The notes below the pieces were generated by a model. The model worked only from the letters and a program-made list of their open reading frames with translations. It searched no databases and was not told where the DNA came from. A stretch of 64,000 nt of DNA from a virus, in IMG/VR virus record IMGVR_UViG_3300025913_000001, positions 1 to 64,000 of that record; one strand, given 5' to 3'. Position 1 is the stretch's first letter. Every line of letters begins with the position of its first letter. Positions 6,657-13,735 of the stretch are shown in pieces. The position numbers and the translations under genes are program-made.

Positions 6657-8495
6657 TTACTTATTTTTGAATACGATGTAACTTAATTCCTCGCCAAACA
6701 TGCTGGTATCGGTGTCGATTATTTGCGAGGCATATACGCCAGATGTAGCCTCTTTCTCGTACTCTTTCGGGAATATTCTCAGCGTTGATTTTAGAATTGC
6801 CTGGTCTTTGAAGGGGCGGTCAGGATTAAATGTTAACACAACCGTTTTGGTATTAAACATTTCGTCTTGATCGGCTATTTTAGAGAGTAACCATGCTTTG
6901 TCGTCAGCTTCCGTATCTTCGATGGTAGGTTGATGTTCTTCTTCACCTTGCACGTCAGACAGGTAAACTTCGGTGGTTTCTTCGCCGGGACTACCCGCCA
7001 TGATACTGTTTTCAAATCCTTTTTGAAATTTAAGATTCGATGCCTCAATTTCAGCGTCTATATCAAACAAGTCTGCGGGTGGTTCTTCTTCTTTGGGCGA
7101 AGGTGTTATGCTTATTACCCTCCCAACCGGAGTTATATCTCCTACTTGTGGCTTATTTACAGCCCCTACAAGCGGCGTTTCCAGCGCAACCATTAACTTA
7201 TCCCACTCGTCATCTTCCATGTCGCACAGAGCCGTTATAGCGAACGTATGACCGTTAATCTCGTACTGCTCCAATTCGTTGTTGATAATGTATTTGTCCT
7301 TGAAATTAATATCAATTTCCCTCATGCGCAAGCGAACCTGTTTTTCTTCCAACTTGTCGGTAACGGATTGCAATTGAGCCTTAGCCTCTGCCAATAATGC
7401 TTCCGCTTCTTTCTCTTTACGTTCAGCTTCTTTCTGTTCTGCCTCATCAACTTCTTTAATCTTACCCTCTAAAATTTCCTCTACCTCGTCAAAGCCATTT
7501 TCAATAGCGCTGATATCAGACTTAGCATCTTTAAGCATCGACGTTAGCGGGTCGGTTACATGCTCCTTTGTAGACTTCACAAAGGCAATCCGGCTTTTCT
7601 TTAAGATACCCTTTTCAGACTTGGCTAATTTATAATTAGGGTCTTTCTTGTCCACAATTTTTAGATCCGTAGCAAACTGCTTTTTATCTGCGATAATCTT
7701 TAGGCTTTCTTCCTTGTTAGGAATTTTGTAAGTAGTGGTATCAATTGCTTCTGGCGTAAACACCACTAACAGTTTGTCGTCTTTTTCTTCAATTGCCTCG
7801 TCTAAAGGCTGTATAGTTTTTCCCATTTCGGAATTGTTTTGCGGTTTATCTTTAATTTCTAAATACTGTAATAGGTCGTAGTCAATAACGAACTGCGAGA
7901 ACTCGTCTAACAGACTTTGTACATCGGCTGACATATCAGGATACCTACAGCATAACATTGGCTCTAAAGCCTCTATATTAGCCTTGTGGGCATCGGCTAA
8001 TGTATCTAAGCCTCTCACCTGAAATACATCGTACCAAAAGGTATCCAGTCCCAAAATATCAAGATAGGTACGCCATTGGTAGCTGCGCATATACTCTTGC
8101 ATATCCACGGTACTATACTTCGTTTTTGTGTCCCGTACCGATATGCCCTCAATGCCATCACACGTGCCCGTTACCAATATCTCAAAGTGCTTAGTTTGGT
8201 AAACCTTACTGATAGGCACTTCTTTTTGCATCAATGGGTGAGCGTTGGCGTATTCCACTGCCGGCAAAGCCTGTGCATAGCTAAACTGAATGCCATTAAC
8301 CAAACAACCATGTTGAGATACCATATCCGGGTATTCAATGATTTTGTGAAAGGCTGAACCGTAATCGGCTTTGTCGCCCGAACCACGTTCGTCCTTAATG
8401 GTTAATAGTAGGTTCTCAAAAGTATTGTACGAATTTTCATCTTCGTACATATACTTGCGGAATGCTTCAAGTTTTGTGACTCTTATCGTTAACAT
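6657..8495 (-). CDS. PD-(D/E)XK exonuclease with coiled coil
   Basis: The N-terminal third carries the RecB/Cas4-type nuclease motifs: GSAFH (46-50), D113 in GTCDG, D122-T-K124 as the D/E-x-K strand, and Q140-W-R-T-Y144 as the Q-xxx-Y motif. These proteins degrade duplex ends to start phage recombination. Residues about 340-400 are a charged coiled coil (EAEQKEAERKEKEAEALLAE) and the rest is acidic with no known domain, so at 612 residues it is far longer than a bare exonuclease. It overlaps the Sak4-like ATPase gene by one base, the classic exonuclease plus annealing/RecA-like pairing. Confidence 0.75.
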   Translation of the reverse strand: MLTIRVTKLEAFRKYMYEDENSYNTFENLLLTIKDERGSGDKADYGSAFHKIIEYPDMVSQHGCLVNGIQFSYAQALPAVEYANAHPLMQKEVPISKVYQTKHFEILVTGTCDGIEGISVRDTKTKYSTVDMQEYMRSYQWRTYLDILGLDTFWYDVFQVRGLDTLADAHKANIEALEPMLCCRYPDMSADVQSLLDEFSQFVIDYDLLQYLEIKDKPQNNSEMGKTIQPLDEAIEEKDDKLLVVFTPEAIDTTTYKIPNKEESLKIIADKKQFATDLKIVDKKDPNYKLAKSEKGILKKSRIAFVKSTKEHVTDPLTSMLKDAKSDISAIENGFDEVEEILEGKIKEVDEAEQKEAERKEKEAEALLAEAKAQLQSVTDKLEEKQVRLRMREIDINFKDKYIINNELEQYEINGHTFAITALCDMEDDEWDKLMVALETPLVGAVNKPQVGDITPVGRVISITPSPKEEEPPADLFDIDAEIEASNLKFQKGFENSIMAGSPGEETTEVYLSDVQGEEEHQPTIEDTEADDKAWLLSKIADQDEMFNTKTVVLTFNPDRPFKDQAILKSTLRIFPKEYEKEATSGVYASQIIDTDTSMFGEELSYIVFKNK

Positions 8496-9418
8496 TATGC
8501 TACTCCTTCCGCAACAATAGGTTCAAACACTTTTGCTTCTTTGTTCCACTTCACTTCAATCTTACCTAAATGCTTTGCGAAGTAGGCTTTCACCTGTACG
8601 GCTATATGTGTTTCGGTAATAGCCCCTATTTCGGTGCTTATAGCCTTTAAGGCGGCATCATCTGCGGTTAAGGCATCAATCCTACCATACCAGCCTTCAA
8701 GTATCTCTAAAGCCTTCATTTGGTCGTCTGTTTGTTTGCCTATAGCGTCCTTAACCTTTTGAATGATTTCACGGTCGCAAAAGCCTTTCCAGTCAGGATC
8801 GGTATGTAAAGGCAATATCAGTTTCGGTAGTCCCGCCACGTTCTTGCCAATTGTCTTTTCAGTAGGGTTAAACTCAATGGTGCGGCGGTTATTCTCTACC
8901 GTCATAAAGCCTACTTGGTCAGCTATACGCAATAATAGGTTTAACGAACCACCCGTAACGTCAGGCGTAATTTTGGTATTGTCGCCATCCTTGTCGTACT
9001 TGGCGTGGGCGATGATAACAATATCCCTACCGCTGCCACGATTTTTGGCAATAAATAGTTTGAACTCGTCGCCGATAGCACCGTACATTTTGAGTTTATT
9101 GGTGCGTAGTTTAGCATCGTTTTTAATCACATATTCGGTCAGAAAGTCATCCAAACACGATTTTGCTGTGTCCACGATAAGGGTACTGTATGAGTTAAAA
9201 GTACCTGCGGCATCTTCCCGTTCCACCTCTGCCCAACCCTCGTCAAATACAAGGCTGTCAGGACGGCCAATAGAACGTTGTATGCCTCTATCGAAGTCGA
9301 GGTGTATCGGATTGTTAGAAGTGTTGCCTAAAGAGGTCTTACTAACGCCGGGATCGCCGTATACGAATAGTATAACAGGGCGTGTCGGCAATGATTGCGA
9401 TTTTTTTATGACTGGCAT
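8495..9418 (-). CDS. Sak4-like phage ATPase (AAA_24 type)
   Basis: A RecA-core ATPase: P-loop GDPGVSKTS (21-29), Walker B TLIVDTAKS (79-87), then DIVIIAHAKYDKDGD and a TPDVTGGSLNLLLRIADQVGFM segment typical of phage nucleotide-binding proteins of the Sak4/AAA_24 group. Such proteins load on single-stranded DNA and promote annealing or exchange. The usual Gly before the P-loop Lys is Ser here. The gene follows an exonuclease gene on the same transcript, supporting a recombination role. Confidence 0.75.
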   Translation of the reverse strand: MPVIKKSQSLPTRPVILFVYGDPGVSKTSLGNTSNNPIHLDFDRGIQRSIGRPDSLVFDEGWAEVEREDAAGTFNSYSTLIVDTAKSCLDDFLTEYVIKNDAKLRTNKLKMYGAIGDEFKLFIAKNRGSGRDIVIIAHAKYDKDGDNTKITPDVTGGSLNLLLRIADQVGFMTVENNRRTIEFNPTEKTIGKNVAGLPKLILPLHTDPDWKGFCDREIIQKVKDAIGKQTDDQMKALEILEGWYGRIDALTADDAALKAISTEIGAITETHIAVQVKAYFAKHLGKIEVKWNKEAKVFEPIVAEGVA

Positions 9419-9436
9419 GATTTTAATTTTTAAATG

Positions 9437-9922
9437 TTAAAATGGTAAATCATCATCTTCCGAATTTGAAACGATGACTGGTTTTTCTTTATATCCGTTG
9501 GTGATAATATCAAAATAGTTTATAATGTCTAAGCGGTGTTTAGGTATTCCGTACTTATGGAAGTAAACAAGTTTAGCCTCCATTATTTGTTTTGGAGATT
9601 GTACTCGTAGCTGAATGCCTTGAAACTCTACATTCTCATAAATGACTTTTGGATTAACAAAATAATCGTATTGCCTTTCATTGATAGAGATAGTATGACA
9701 ATTTACATCATCATCGCTTCCTGTTTGATGAACCAATTTTTGCCCTTTAAATGCATAGTAACAATGGCCTACCAAATCAATATCGGTGCTTGTACGGTAA
9801 TTAATGGCCTTCTGAATTATCAGCGCCATACTACCACCTAAAATTATAGAATCCCATTGTTCTTTAAGGGCTATAAATGGTTGTAGATTTGTAACAAGTT
9901 CGTCGGCTTGTGCTTGGTTCAT
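9437..9922 (-). CDS. Nucleotidyltransferase-fold protein with SSB-like C-terminal tip
   Basis: GGSMA (29-33) and RTSTDIDL (43-50, Asp47 and Asp49) are the nucleotidyltransferase-fold signature G-S-x(n)-D-x-D; LRVQSPKQIMEAKL resembles the later helix of AbiEii-like enzymes. It could transfer a nucleotide to protein or RNA. The last residues are SEDDDLPF, the acidic tip used by bacterial SSB to recruit repair proteins, joined by a short flexible linker. The gene follows a long structured leader and a palindromic promoter-like site. No cognate antitoxin gene is obvious next to it. Confidence 0.6.
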   Translation of the reverse strand: MNQAQADELVTNLQPFIALKEQWDSIILGGSMALIIQKAINYRTSTDIDLVGHCYYAFKGQKLVHQTGSDDDVNCHTISINERQYDYFVNPKVIYENVEFQGIQLRVQSPKQIMEAKLVYFHKYGIPKHRLDIINYFDIITNGYKEKPVIVSNSEDDDLPF

Positions 9923-9934
9923 GATTATTTTTTT

Positions 9935-10190
9935 GGTTGGTTTAAAATTTCCTTATGCTTTCTACCACCAATAGCTCAAATCCAGAAGAATGTTGAGCTA
10001 AAGACAAAGCCTTGTTCAAGAGGCAGTCATATTGGTGACCCGTTTTTGCGAGTTGGCTGTCTCGACCATTTTACTGGATTTAGCCGCTTAGTCAGCGGAA
10101 GTATAATAACCCTATTTTTTATAGACTTTAGGCACACTGTCTTTTTCCTTATGCAATTGTAAGAATAATAAATGTATATACAAAATTATT
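9935..10190 (-). promoter_or_regulatory. Promoter with palindrome and long structured leader
   Basis: TAATTTTG (-7 match, 10181-10188) runs into the palindrome TGTATATACA (10173-10182). About 250 bases follow before ATG 9922, with no credible open frame but several hairpins: CCGCT/AGCGG (near 10087-10101), CGAG/CTCG (near 10046-10063) and an 8-bp stem TAGCTCAA/TTGAGCTA (near 9972-10000). The shared AAGGAAATTT box sits at 9944-9953. A stable untranslated RNA or leader is inferred. Confidence 0.45.
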
Positions 10191-10191
10191 T

Positions 10192-10356
10192 TCACTTTGT
10201 TTTTTCAGCCTCGTATTGTCCGATACATTCCCACGCTACAATAGCCTTTGCCAATAGGATTTTCTCGTCCCAAAACTCAGTTTCAAAGTCGGCATCTTTT
10301 ATCTGCTCGTAGCGTTCGTTCGCTGACTGGTATTGTTGTTCGGTGGTGATTGTCAT
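10192..10356 (-). CDS. Hypothetical small protein (54 aa)
   Basis: MTITTEQQYQSANERYEQI and onward, a short acidic helical protein. ATG 10356 is chosen because it overlaps the stop of the 45-residue gene as ATGA; the frame extends upstream but would run through that gene. Function unknown. Confidence 0.55.
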   Translation of the reverse strand: MTITTEQQYQSANERYEQIKDADFETEFWDEKILLAKAIVAWECIGQYEAEKTK

Positions 10357-10490
10357 AATAATTCGTGTTCTTCGATGTAACAACCTAAACCATGATAGGT
10401 AGTCTGTTTAATATATGTTTCTGCCAATTCTTTGTTTTTACAAATTGCTACTATAGCATCCATAAAGTTAAACACTACGTATACAGTCAT
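10353..10490 (-). CDS. Hypothetical small protein (45 aa)
   Basis: Starts MTVYVVFNFMDAIVAICKN and ends at TGA 10353-10355. Both ends form ATGA overlaps (10487-10490 and 10353-10356), strong evidence for a coupled gene despite its length. Function unknown. Confidence 0.5.
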   Translation of the reverse strand: MTVYVVFNFMDAIVAICKNKELAETYIKQTTYHGLGCYIEEHELL

Positions 10491-10768
10491 AGCTTCGGTA
10501 TTTGTTTGGTTATTTCCTCTTTTAAGGCGTTGTAACGCAAGATAAATGCGGTCAGGGTAATCTCATCCTCGTTGCTGCATAAATCTTCCCTGATTAGCCT
10601 ATTGATAGCATTAGGTAGACTTGTATAATAGCCTAAGTCTAGAGACGATTCCTTGCCGAAGTTAGGGCTGTTCTCGTCCTGATTAGTCCTGTACGATTGC
10701 GGGACATATTGGCTCGTGTCGGCTTGTATCGTGTACTTCTTGCCGGATAGTGTAAGTTCTATTGTCAT
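10487..10768 (-). CDS. Hypothetical protein (93 aa)
   Basis: A soluble protein beginning MTIELTLSGKKYTIQADTSQ, with a beta-hairpin-like start and a helical C-terminus. It is the first gene after the tRNA and its terminator-like hairpins and leads three coupled small genes. Not recognised. Confidence 0.6.
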   Translation of the reverse strand: MTIELTLSGKKYTIQADTSQYVPQSYRTNQDENSPNFGKESSLDLGYYTSLPNAINRLIREDLCSNEDEITLTAFILRYNALKEEITKQIPKL

Positions 10769-10795
10769 TTTTATTTTCTCTTTTAAATTGTTTCT

Positions 10796-10835
10796 AAAAA
10801 ACTGGCAGTCAGCCTTGCGCCTCGTGCCAGTTTAC
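10796..10835 (-). terminator. Intrinsic terminator downstream of the tRNA-like gene
   Basis: Minus-strand AAACTGGCA...TGCCAGTTTTTTAG forms a stem of at least 8 bp followed by a T run. It would end transcripts that pass the tRNA-like gene, and lies 28 bases before the next start. Confidence 0.6.
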
Positions 10836-10881
10836 CTAAACCTAAATTAAACCCAGAGGCTTTACAGCCCCTATCACTTAT

Positions 10882-10906
10882 GAAAACTACCGAGATTGGT
10901 AGTCGG
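10882..10906 (-). terminator. Hairpin immediately 3' of the tRNA-like gene
   Basis: Minus-strand GACTACC-AATCTC-GGTAGTTTTC forms a 6-7-bp stem followed by a short T run, starting right after the acceptor stem. It may be a weak terminator or a processing signal. Confidence 0.4.
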
Positions 10907-11011
10907 AGTGTAGACGGGATTTGAACCCGTGGTGTCCACTTAATTACAGGTATCCGAACCCTAAGCAGACATTTATTCGGTATCACCAATAGGCCTCTCT
11001 GGCACTACACT
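10907..11011 (-). tRNA. tRNA-like gene, 105 nt, anticodon unclear
   Basis: On the minus strand the acceptor halves AGTGTAG and CTACACT pair perfectly (7 bp). The D arm has U8, A14, GG and A21 in place (4-bp stem CCAG/TTGG), and the T arm is ACGGG-TTCAAAT-CCCGT. The 55 nt between D and T arms are too long for a normal tRNA. The best anticodon-arm fits each have one mismatch: GATAC/ATGTC with loop CGAATAA lacks U33, TCTGC/TCGGA gives loop TTAGGGT. A long variable arm GTCTGCTTA/TAAGTGGAC (9 bp with two G-U) is also possible. No encoded CCA. A real but aberrant or decayed tRNA. Confidence 0.65.
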
Positions 11012-11020
11012 CTTTATCTT

Positions 11021-11194
11021 TCAATACACCGCTTTAAACACATATCCTTTGCCCTTGTACGCTGCCTTTAGCAACGCTACGTTATAACCTGTATCAATTA
11101 GCGTCTTGCCTAAGTAGACCTGCCACATGGTCGGCTTCTTTGCGCCGAATTGTTGACGGTGGGCTAATTGCTCTGTGCGGTTAAATGTTCTCAT
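11021..11194 (-). CDS. Small basic protein (57 aa)
   Basis: Starts MRTFNRTEQLAHRQQFGAKK, is rich in Lys, Arg and Tyr, and stops 9 bases before the tRNA-like gene. The ATG overlaps the upstream stop (ATGA at 11191-11194). Function unknown; the charge would suit nucleic acid binding. Confidence 0.5.
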   Translation of the reverse strand: MRTFNRTEQLAHRQQFGAKKPTMWQVYLGKTLIDTGYNVALLKAAYKGKGYVFKAVY

Positions 11195-11367
11195 TTGTCC
11201 ATGCTTTTACGGCTGAATAGATACTCCCACCCATCACCGTATGCGTCATACATTCGATCACAAAAGTTTTCGTAACTCTCGAACGGTAGCGAATATTCCA
11301 CGTAAAGCTTTTCCTTAACTGTCGGCTGCGATTCGTCCTCTAAAATGTCGATTTGCTCTTTACTCAT
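11191..11367 (-). CDS. Small acidic protein (58 aa)
   Basis: Starts MSKEQIDILEDESQPTVKEK and runs to TGA 11191-11193. Its ATG overlaps the upstream stop (ATGA, 11364-11367) and its stop overlaps the downstream ATG, so it is coupled on both sides. Aromatic C-terminal half (YSLPFESYENF, YGDGWEYLF). Not recognised. Confidence 0.55.
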   Translation of the reverse strand: MSKEQIDILEDESQPTVKEKLYVEYSLPFESYENFCDRMYDAYGDGWEYLFSRKSMDK

Positions 11368-11726
11368 GGATTTGGTTGTTTAGATGGTTTGATATAGTTG
11401 GTTTTAGCGTCTATAAACTTTTTAAATCTTTCCCATGTTTTAGGGCAACCTGTTATGTAGTTATATAGTCTACCATTTTTATAGTAAACTTCTTCTTTAA
11501 CCGAAAATCCTAATAATAAATCATTCCATTTTTCAGAAATCGGCTCTCTTGTTCTTAAAAAGGAAACAACTGTTTTTTGAGTATTAAATCCTCCAACCCT
11601 GTCCCTATATTGTTCTTTTTTACCGAACCATCCTTTGGGGTAAACAGGATAACCGTAGTTTTTACCTGTATATTCACCGTTGGCATCTAATATGCCATCA
11701 AGCATCATGTCTGCTATATCACCCAT
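11364..11726 (-). CDS. Hypothetical protein (120 aa)
   Basis: Soluble, rich in Gly, Tyr and Lys (GKNYGYPVYPKGWFGKKEQYRDRVGG). No motif recognised. It sits in the operon downstream of the viperin gene and overlaps the gene between them by 8 bases. Confidence 0.6.
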   Translation of the reverse strand: MGDIADMMLDGILDANGEYTGKNYGYPVYPKGWFGKKEQYRDRVGGFNTQKTVVSFLRTREPISEKWNDLLLGFSVKEEVYYKNGRLYNYITGCPKTWERFKKFIDAKTNYIKPSKQPNP

Positions 11727-11928
11727 TGTTCAATGCCTCCTTTAACTCGTTAAACTTCTTGTCACGTTGCAAATGTATTTCCTCGTCATGCATCCTGTCC
11801 AACTCGTTGTAAGCTGCCATAAGATGCTCAAAAACGTTATTGGTGGATTGCTCCCCCTGCTTAGTCCATTCGTTCATCAGATCGAATGTTTTGCCCCTGA
11901 AACGGGATATGATGGTTAATGCGCTCAT
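11719..11928 (-). CDS. Hypothetical helical protein (69 aa)
   Basis: MSALTIISRFRGKTFDLMNEW and a helical, charged C-terminus (LDRMHDEEIHLQRDKKFNELKEAL). I chose ATG 11928, four bases after the viperin stop, over the in-frame ATG at 11955 inside the viperin gene. It is the gene directly downstream of viperin, but nothing in it suggests a nucleotide kinase or accessory enzyme. Confidence 0.55.
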   Translation of the reverse strand: MSALTIISRFRGKTFDLMNEWTKQGEQSTNNVFEHLMAAYNELDRMHDEEIHLQRDKKFNELKEALNNG

Positions 11929-11932
11929 GATT

Positions 11933-12754
11933 TTACCATTTATAAATTCCACCACGTTGTATAAACATTTCTCTATCGAGGCTTATTTGTTCAATACAGT
12001 GGCTAAAATCGTTATCAATTAAACTGTCTGAATAGGTATGTTTACCCGCACTGTTTTCAAATAGTCTGCCTTGCGGGTCAATTAGCAAATAACTACCCGT
12101 CATTGCTTCGTTACTTTCGGGGACTAAGCAATCATGAAATCCGTGGTGCATGACAAACGTTGTAAATTGTTGCTGAGTGACCTTTATTTCATCAAACTGT
12201 TTGTCGTTTTGTTCTTCAATTCTTAGAGCCTGAAAAACTTTCCACCTATCAGGATTGGCGAATGTTATAAAGTCGTTCATATCTTCCCCCCAATTATAGG
12301 CATTAACCACAGTATTGATTTTAAGCTTATAGCCGAACTTTTTAATTTGGCTGACTAATGCCATGTAGTTAATTGCTTTTTTATGCTTACGCCCTATTAA
12401 AGCGTTAGTATCGGGGTTTAAACTGTCGATTGAAACGCCTATCCAATTTAGATATCCTTTCATCTTTTTTAACCATTCATCAGTAATAAAACTGCCATTG
12501 GTTATAATGCTTGTTGTCATACCTAATGAATGAGCATAAATTATGCAAGCATCTAAATCTTTGTATAGCATAGGTTCGCCACCCGCAAAAGTTATTTTTT
12601 GTACGCCAGATAAAAATAGTTTTCGTATGCAAGTTTTAGCATCGTAAATATTTATTGTTTTTACGTGCATATCGTCAAAAGTAGCATAACAGAATTTACA
12701 CTTCATGTTACACGGCTTCACTATGTGAAACGATACGGTTTCAAAAGTTTTCAT
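11933..12754 (-). CDS. Viperin-family radical SAM enzyme (ddhNTP synthase)
   Basis: A 273-residue radical SAM protein with the 4Fe-4S motif C15-N-M-K-C19-K-F-C22 and GGEP (58-61). Many blocks match animal viperin as I know it: NGSF (86-89), IGR (120-122), KIN (145-147), EDM (157-159), RWKVFQ (170-175), CLVPESN (209-215) and the C-terminal RGGIYKW (267-273). Viperin removes water from NTPs to give 3'-deoxy-3',4'-didehydro-NTPs that stop RNA chains; prokaryotic members act in anti-phage defence. The membrane-binding N-terminal helix of animals is absent, as in prokaryotic forms. It overlaps the KTSC gene by 14 bases in an early leftward operon. Which NTP is used cannot be read from sequence. 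MoaA and QueE do not share the C-terminal blocks. Confidence 0.92.
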   Translation of the reverse strand: MKTFETVSFHIVKPCNMKCKFCYATFDDMHVKTINIYDAKTCIRKLFLSGVQKITFAGGEPMLYKDLDACIIYAHSLGMTTSIITNGSFITDEWLKKMKGYLNWIGVSIDSLNPDTNALIGRKHKKAINYMALVSQIKKFGYKLKINTVVNAYNWGEDMNDFITFANPDRWKVFQALRIEEQNDKQFDEIKVTQQQFTTFVMHHGFHDCLVPESNEAMTGSYLLIDPQGRLFENSAGKHTYSDSLIDNDFSHCIEQISLDREMFIQRGGIYKW

Positions 12755-13127
12755 CTTCTTTATATTGTTTTTTAGCCGTTTCAGTTTCTTTAACTTTCAT
12801 CCAATTGTATTCATTGGCGACCTCTTTTAAATCAGCCGCTTTAATGCTAAAATCTGTTTTCTCAAACTTCAAACCTTTCAGGTAGCTGTTCACAAATGCC
12901 CCAACACTTGTATCGAACTTTTTAAGGACTTCTAAGCTACTCAAAGCAACATTTGAGTACATGTACCCAACGCCGGATTTAAATTGAATATACAGCCTTA
13001 AACTGACTTCATCGTAGGCGAAGTAATCAACGTTGCTGCTATCCCTTTTTTCAATAATAAAACTGGTTAACTCTTTCGGTGCGGACAGCAATACGCCGTC
13101 AAGCACTATTAGGAATGTTTGGTTCAT
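12741..13127 (-). CDS. KTSC-domain protein
   Basis: Residues about 30-92 fit the KTSC fold: a strand with SSNVDYFAYDEVSLRLYIQFKSG, then VGYMYSNVALSSLEVLKKF, and DTSVGAFVNSYLKG (normally A-x-S-V-G-x-F-x-N-x-x-I-K). KTSC domains are small and common in phages and sometimes follow lysyl-tRNA synthetase; function is unknown. A 35-residue charged tail ends EDENF. The gene overlaps viperin by 14 bases, so they are probably made together. Confidence 0.7.
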   Translation of the reverse strand: MNQTFLIVLDGVLLSAPKELTSFIIEKRDSSNVDYFAYDEVSLRLYIQFKSGVGYMYSNVALSSLEVLKKFDTSVGAFVNSYLKGLKFEKTDFSIKAADLKEVANEYNWMKVKETETAKKQYKEDENF

Positions 13128-13348
13128 GGGTTCTCTTTGTTAAGTTGCTCAATAAGGTTATTGGCATAGGCGGTTGCTTCTTCAACAACTGAATAAAGCC
13201 CATTGCTTCTATCTTTCGGATTGGCTAACAATCCTTGCATAGCCATCGCTGCAAAGTATTCACGTTTGGTTAATCCTTGCCTACAAGTAACAATATCCCC
13301 TTCTAAAATTGCTATAGATGGGTTTAATACATCGTTTGCGTTTGTCAT
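13124..13348 (-). CDS. Conserved phage hypothetical protein (74 aa)
   Basis: Contains GLTKREYFAAMAMQGLLAN, a motif I know from many small phage proteins of unknown function. It is the first gene behind the promoter at about 13.41 kb and is coupled to the KTSC gene by a 4-base overlap. Confidence 0.65.
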   Translation of the reverse strand: MTNANDVLNPSIAILEGDIVTCRQGLTKREYFAAMAMQGLLANPKDRSNGLYSVVEEATAYANNLIEQLNKENP

Positions 13349-13361
13349 AATGCTTTTTTGG

Positions 13362-13421
13362 TTTGGTAAATTTCCTTAATTCTTAAACGAAGATACAACT
13401 AAAAATGTATATACAAAATGT
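13362..13421 (-). promoter_or_regulatory. Promoter/operator of the viperin operon
   Basis: Minus-strand TTTTG followed by palindrome TGTATATACA (13406-13415), then a leader with TAAGGAAATTTACCAAA (13362-13378) about 28 bases before ATG 13348. This matches the elements at 3.6 and 10.0 kb. The -7 box is degenerate (ACATTTTG), so a phage-modified or alternative recognition is possible. Confidence 0.5.
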
Positions 13422-13434
13422 TTTTGCAAATAAA

Positions 13435-13734
13435 TTATAATTTGTTCCCCAACTCCTTTATTTCGGACTCTAATTCGGCTATACGAACGCTTATAGGCGC
13501 TTCAAATATATTATGCCAATTGGTTATTTGTGTTTCATCTGATAGCCTTACTTGACCATCACACGCCTTATTAAGCGGATCAAAGTTTTGCTGCGGATGT
13601 TGCTTGTATTTTTCTGTACCTACCAAAAGTGTAATGTTTCCGGTTATCTTTGCTTGCTCAAATACTTTTAGCAAGTTCTTTAAACTCTGCCTTTCCTGCG
13701 CTAACTCTTGTAGCCTTTGTAATTCGTTATCCAT
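13435..13734 (-). CDS. Coiled-coil protein (99 aa)
   Basis: Two charged helical arms (DNELQRLQELAQERQSLKNLLK at the N-terminus, RIAELESEIKELGNKL at the C-terminus) flank a central non-helical part with VGTEKYKQHPQQ. It likely forms a dimeric coiled coil. Function unknown. Confidence 0.6.
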   Translation of the reverse strand: MDNELQRLQELAQERQSLKNLLKVFEQAKITGNITLLVGTEKYKQHPQQNFDPLNKACDGQVRLSDETQITNWHNIFEAPISVRIAELESEIKELGNKL

Positions 13735-13735
13735 C

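Noticed and set aside
8763-9440. Rightward 225-codon frame opposite the Sak4-like gene
   Set aside because: Antisense shadow of a gene with clear Walker motifs; Ser/Leu-rich composition typical of reverse frames and no ribosome site.
10783-10989. Leftward frame of 68 codons over the tRNA-like gene
   Set aside because: It runs through the T arm, D arm and two hairpins of 10796-10906; its WTPRVQIPST-like string is the usual translation artefact of a tRNA.
11933-12754. QueE or MoaA as the identity of the radical SAM protein
   Set aside because: No queuosine or molybdopterin partners lie nearby, and KIN, RWKVFQ, CLVPESN and RGG-x-Y-x-W are viperin blocks; MoaA's C-terminal Cys cluster is missing.
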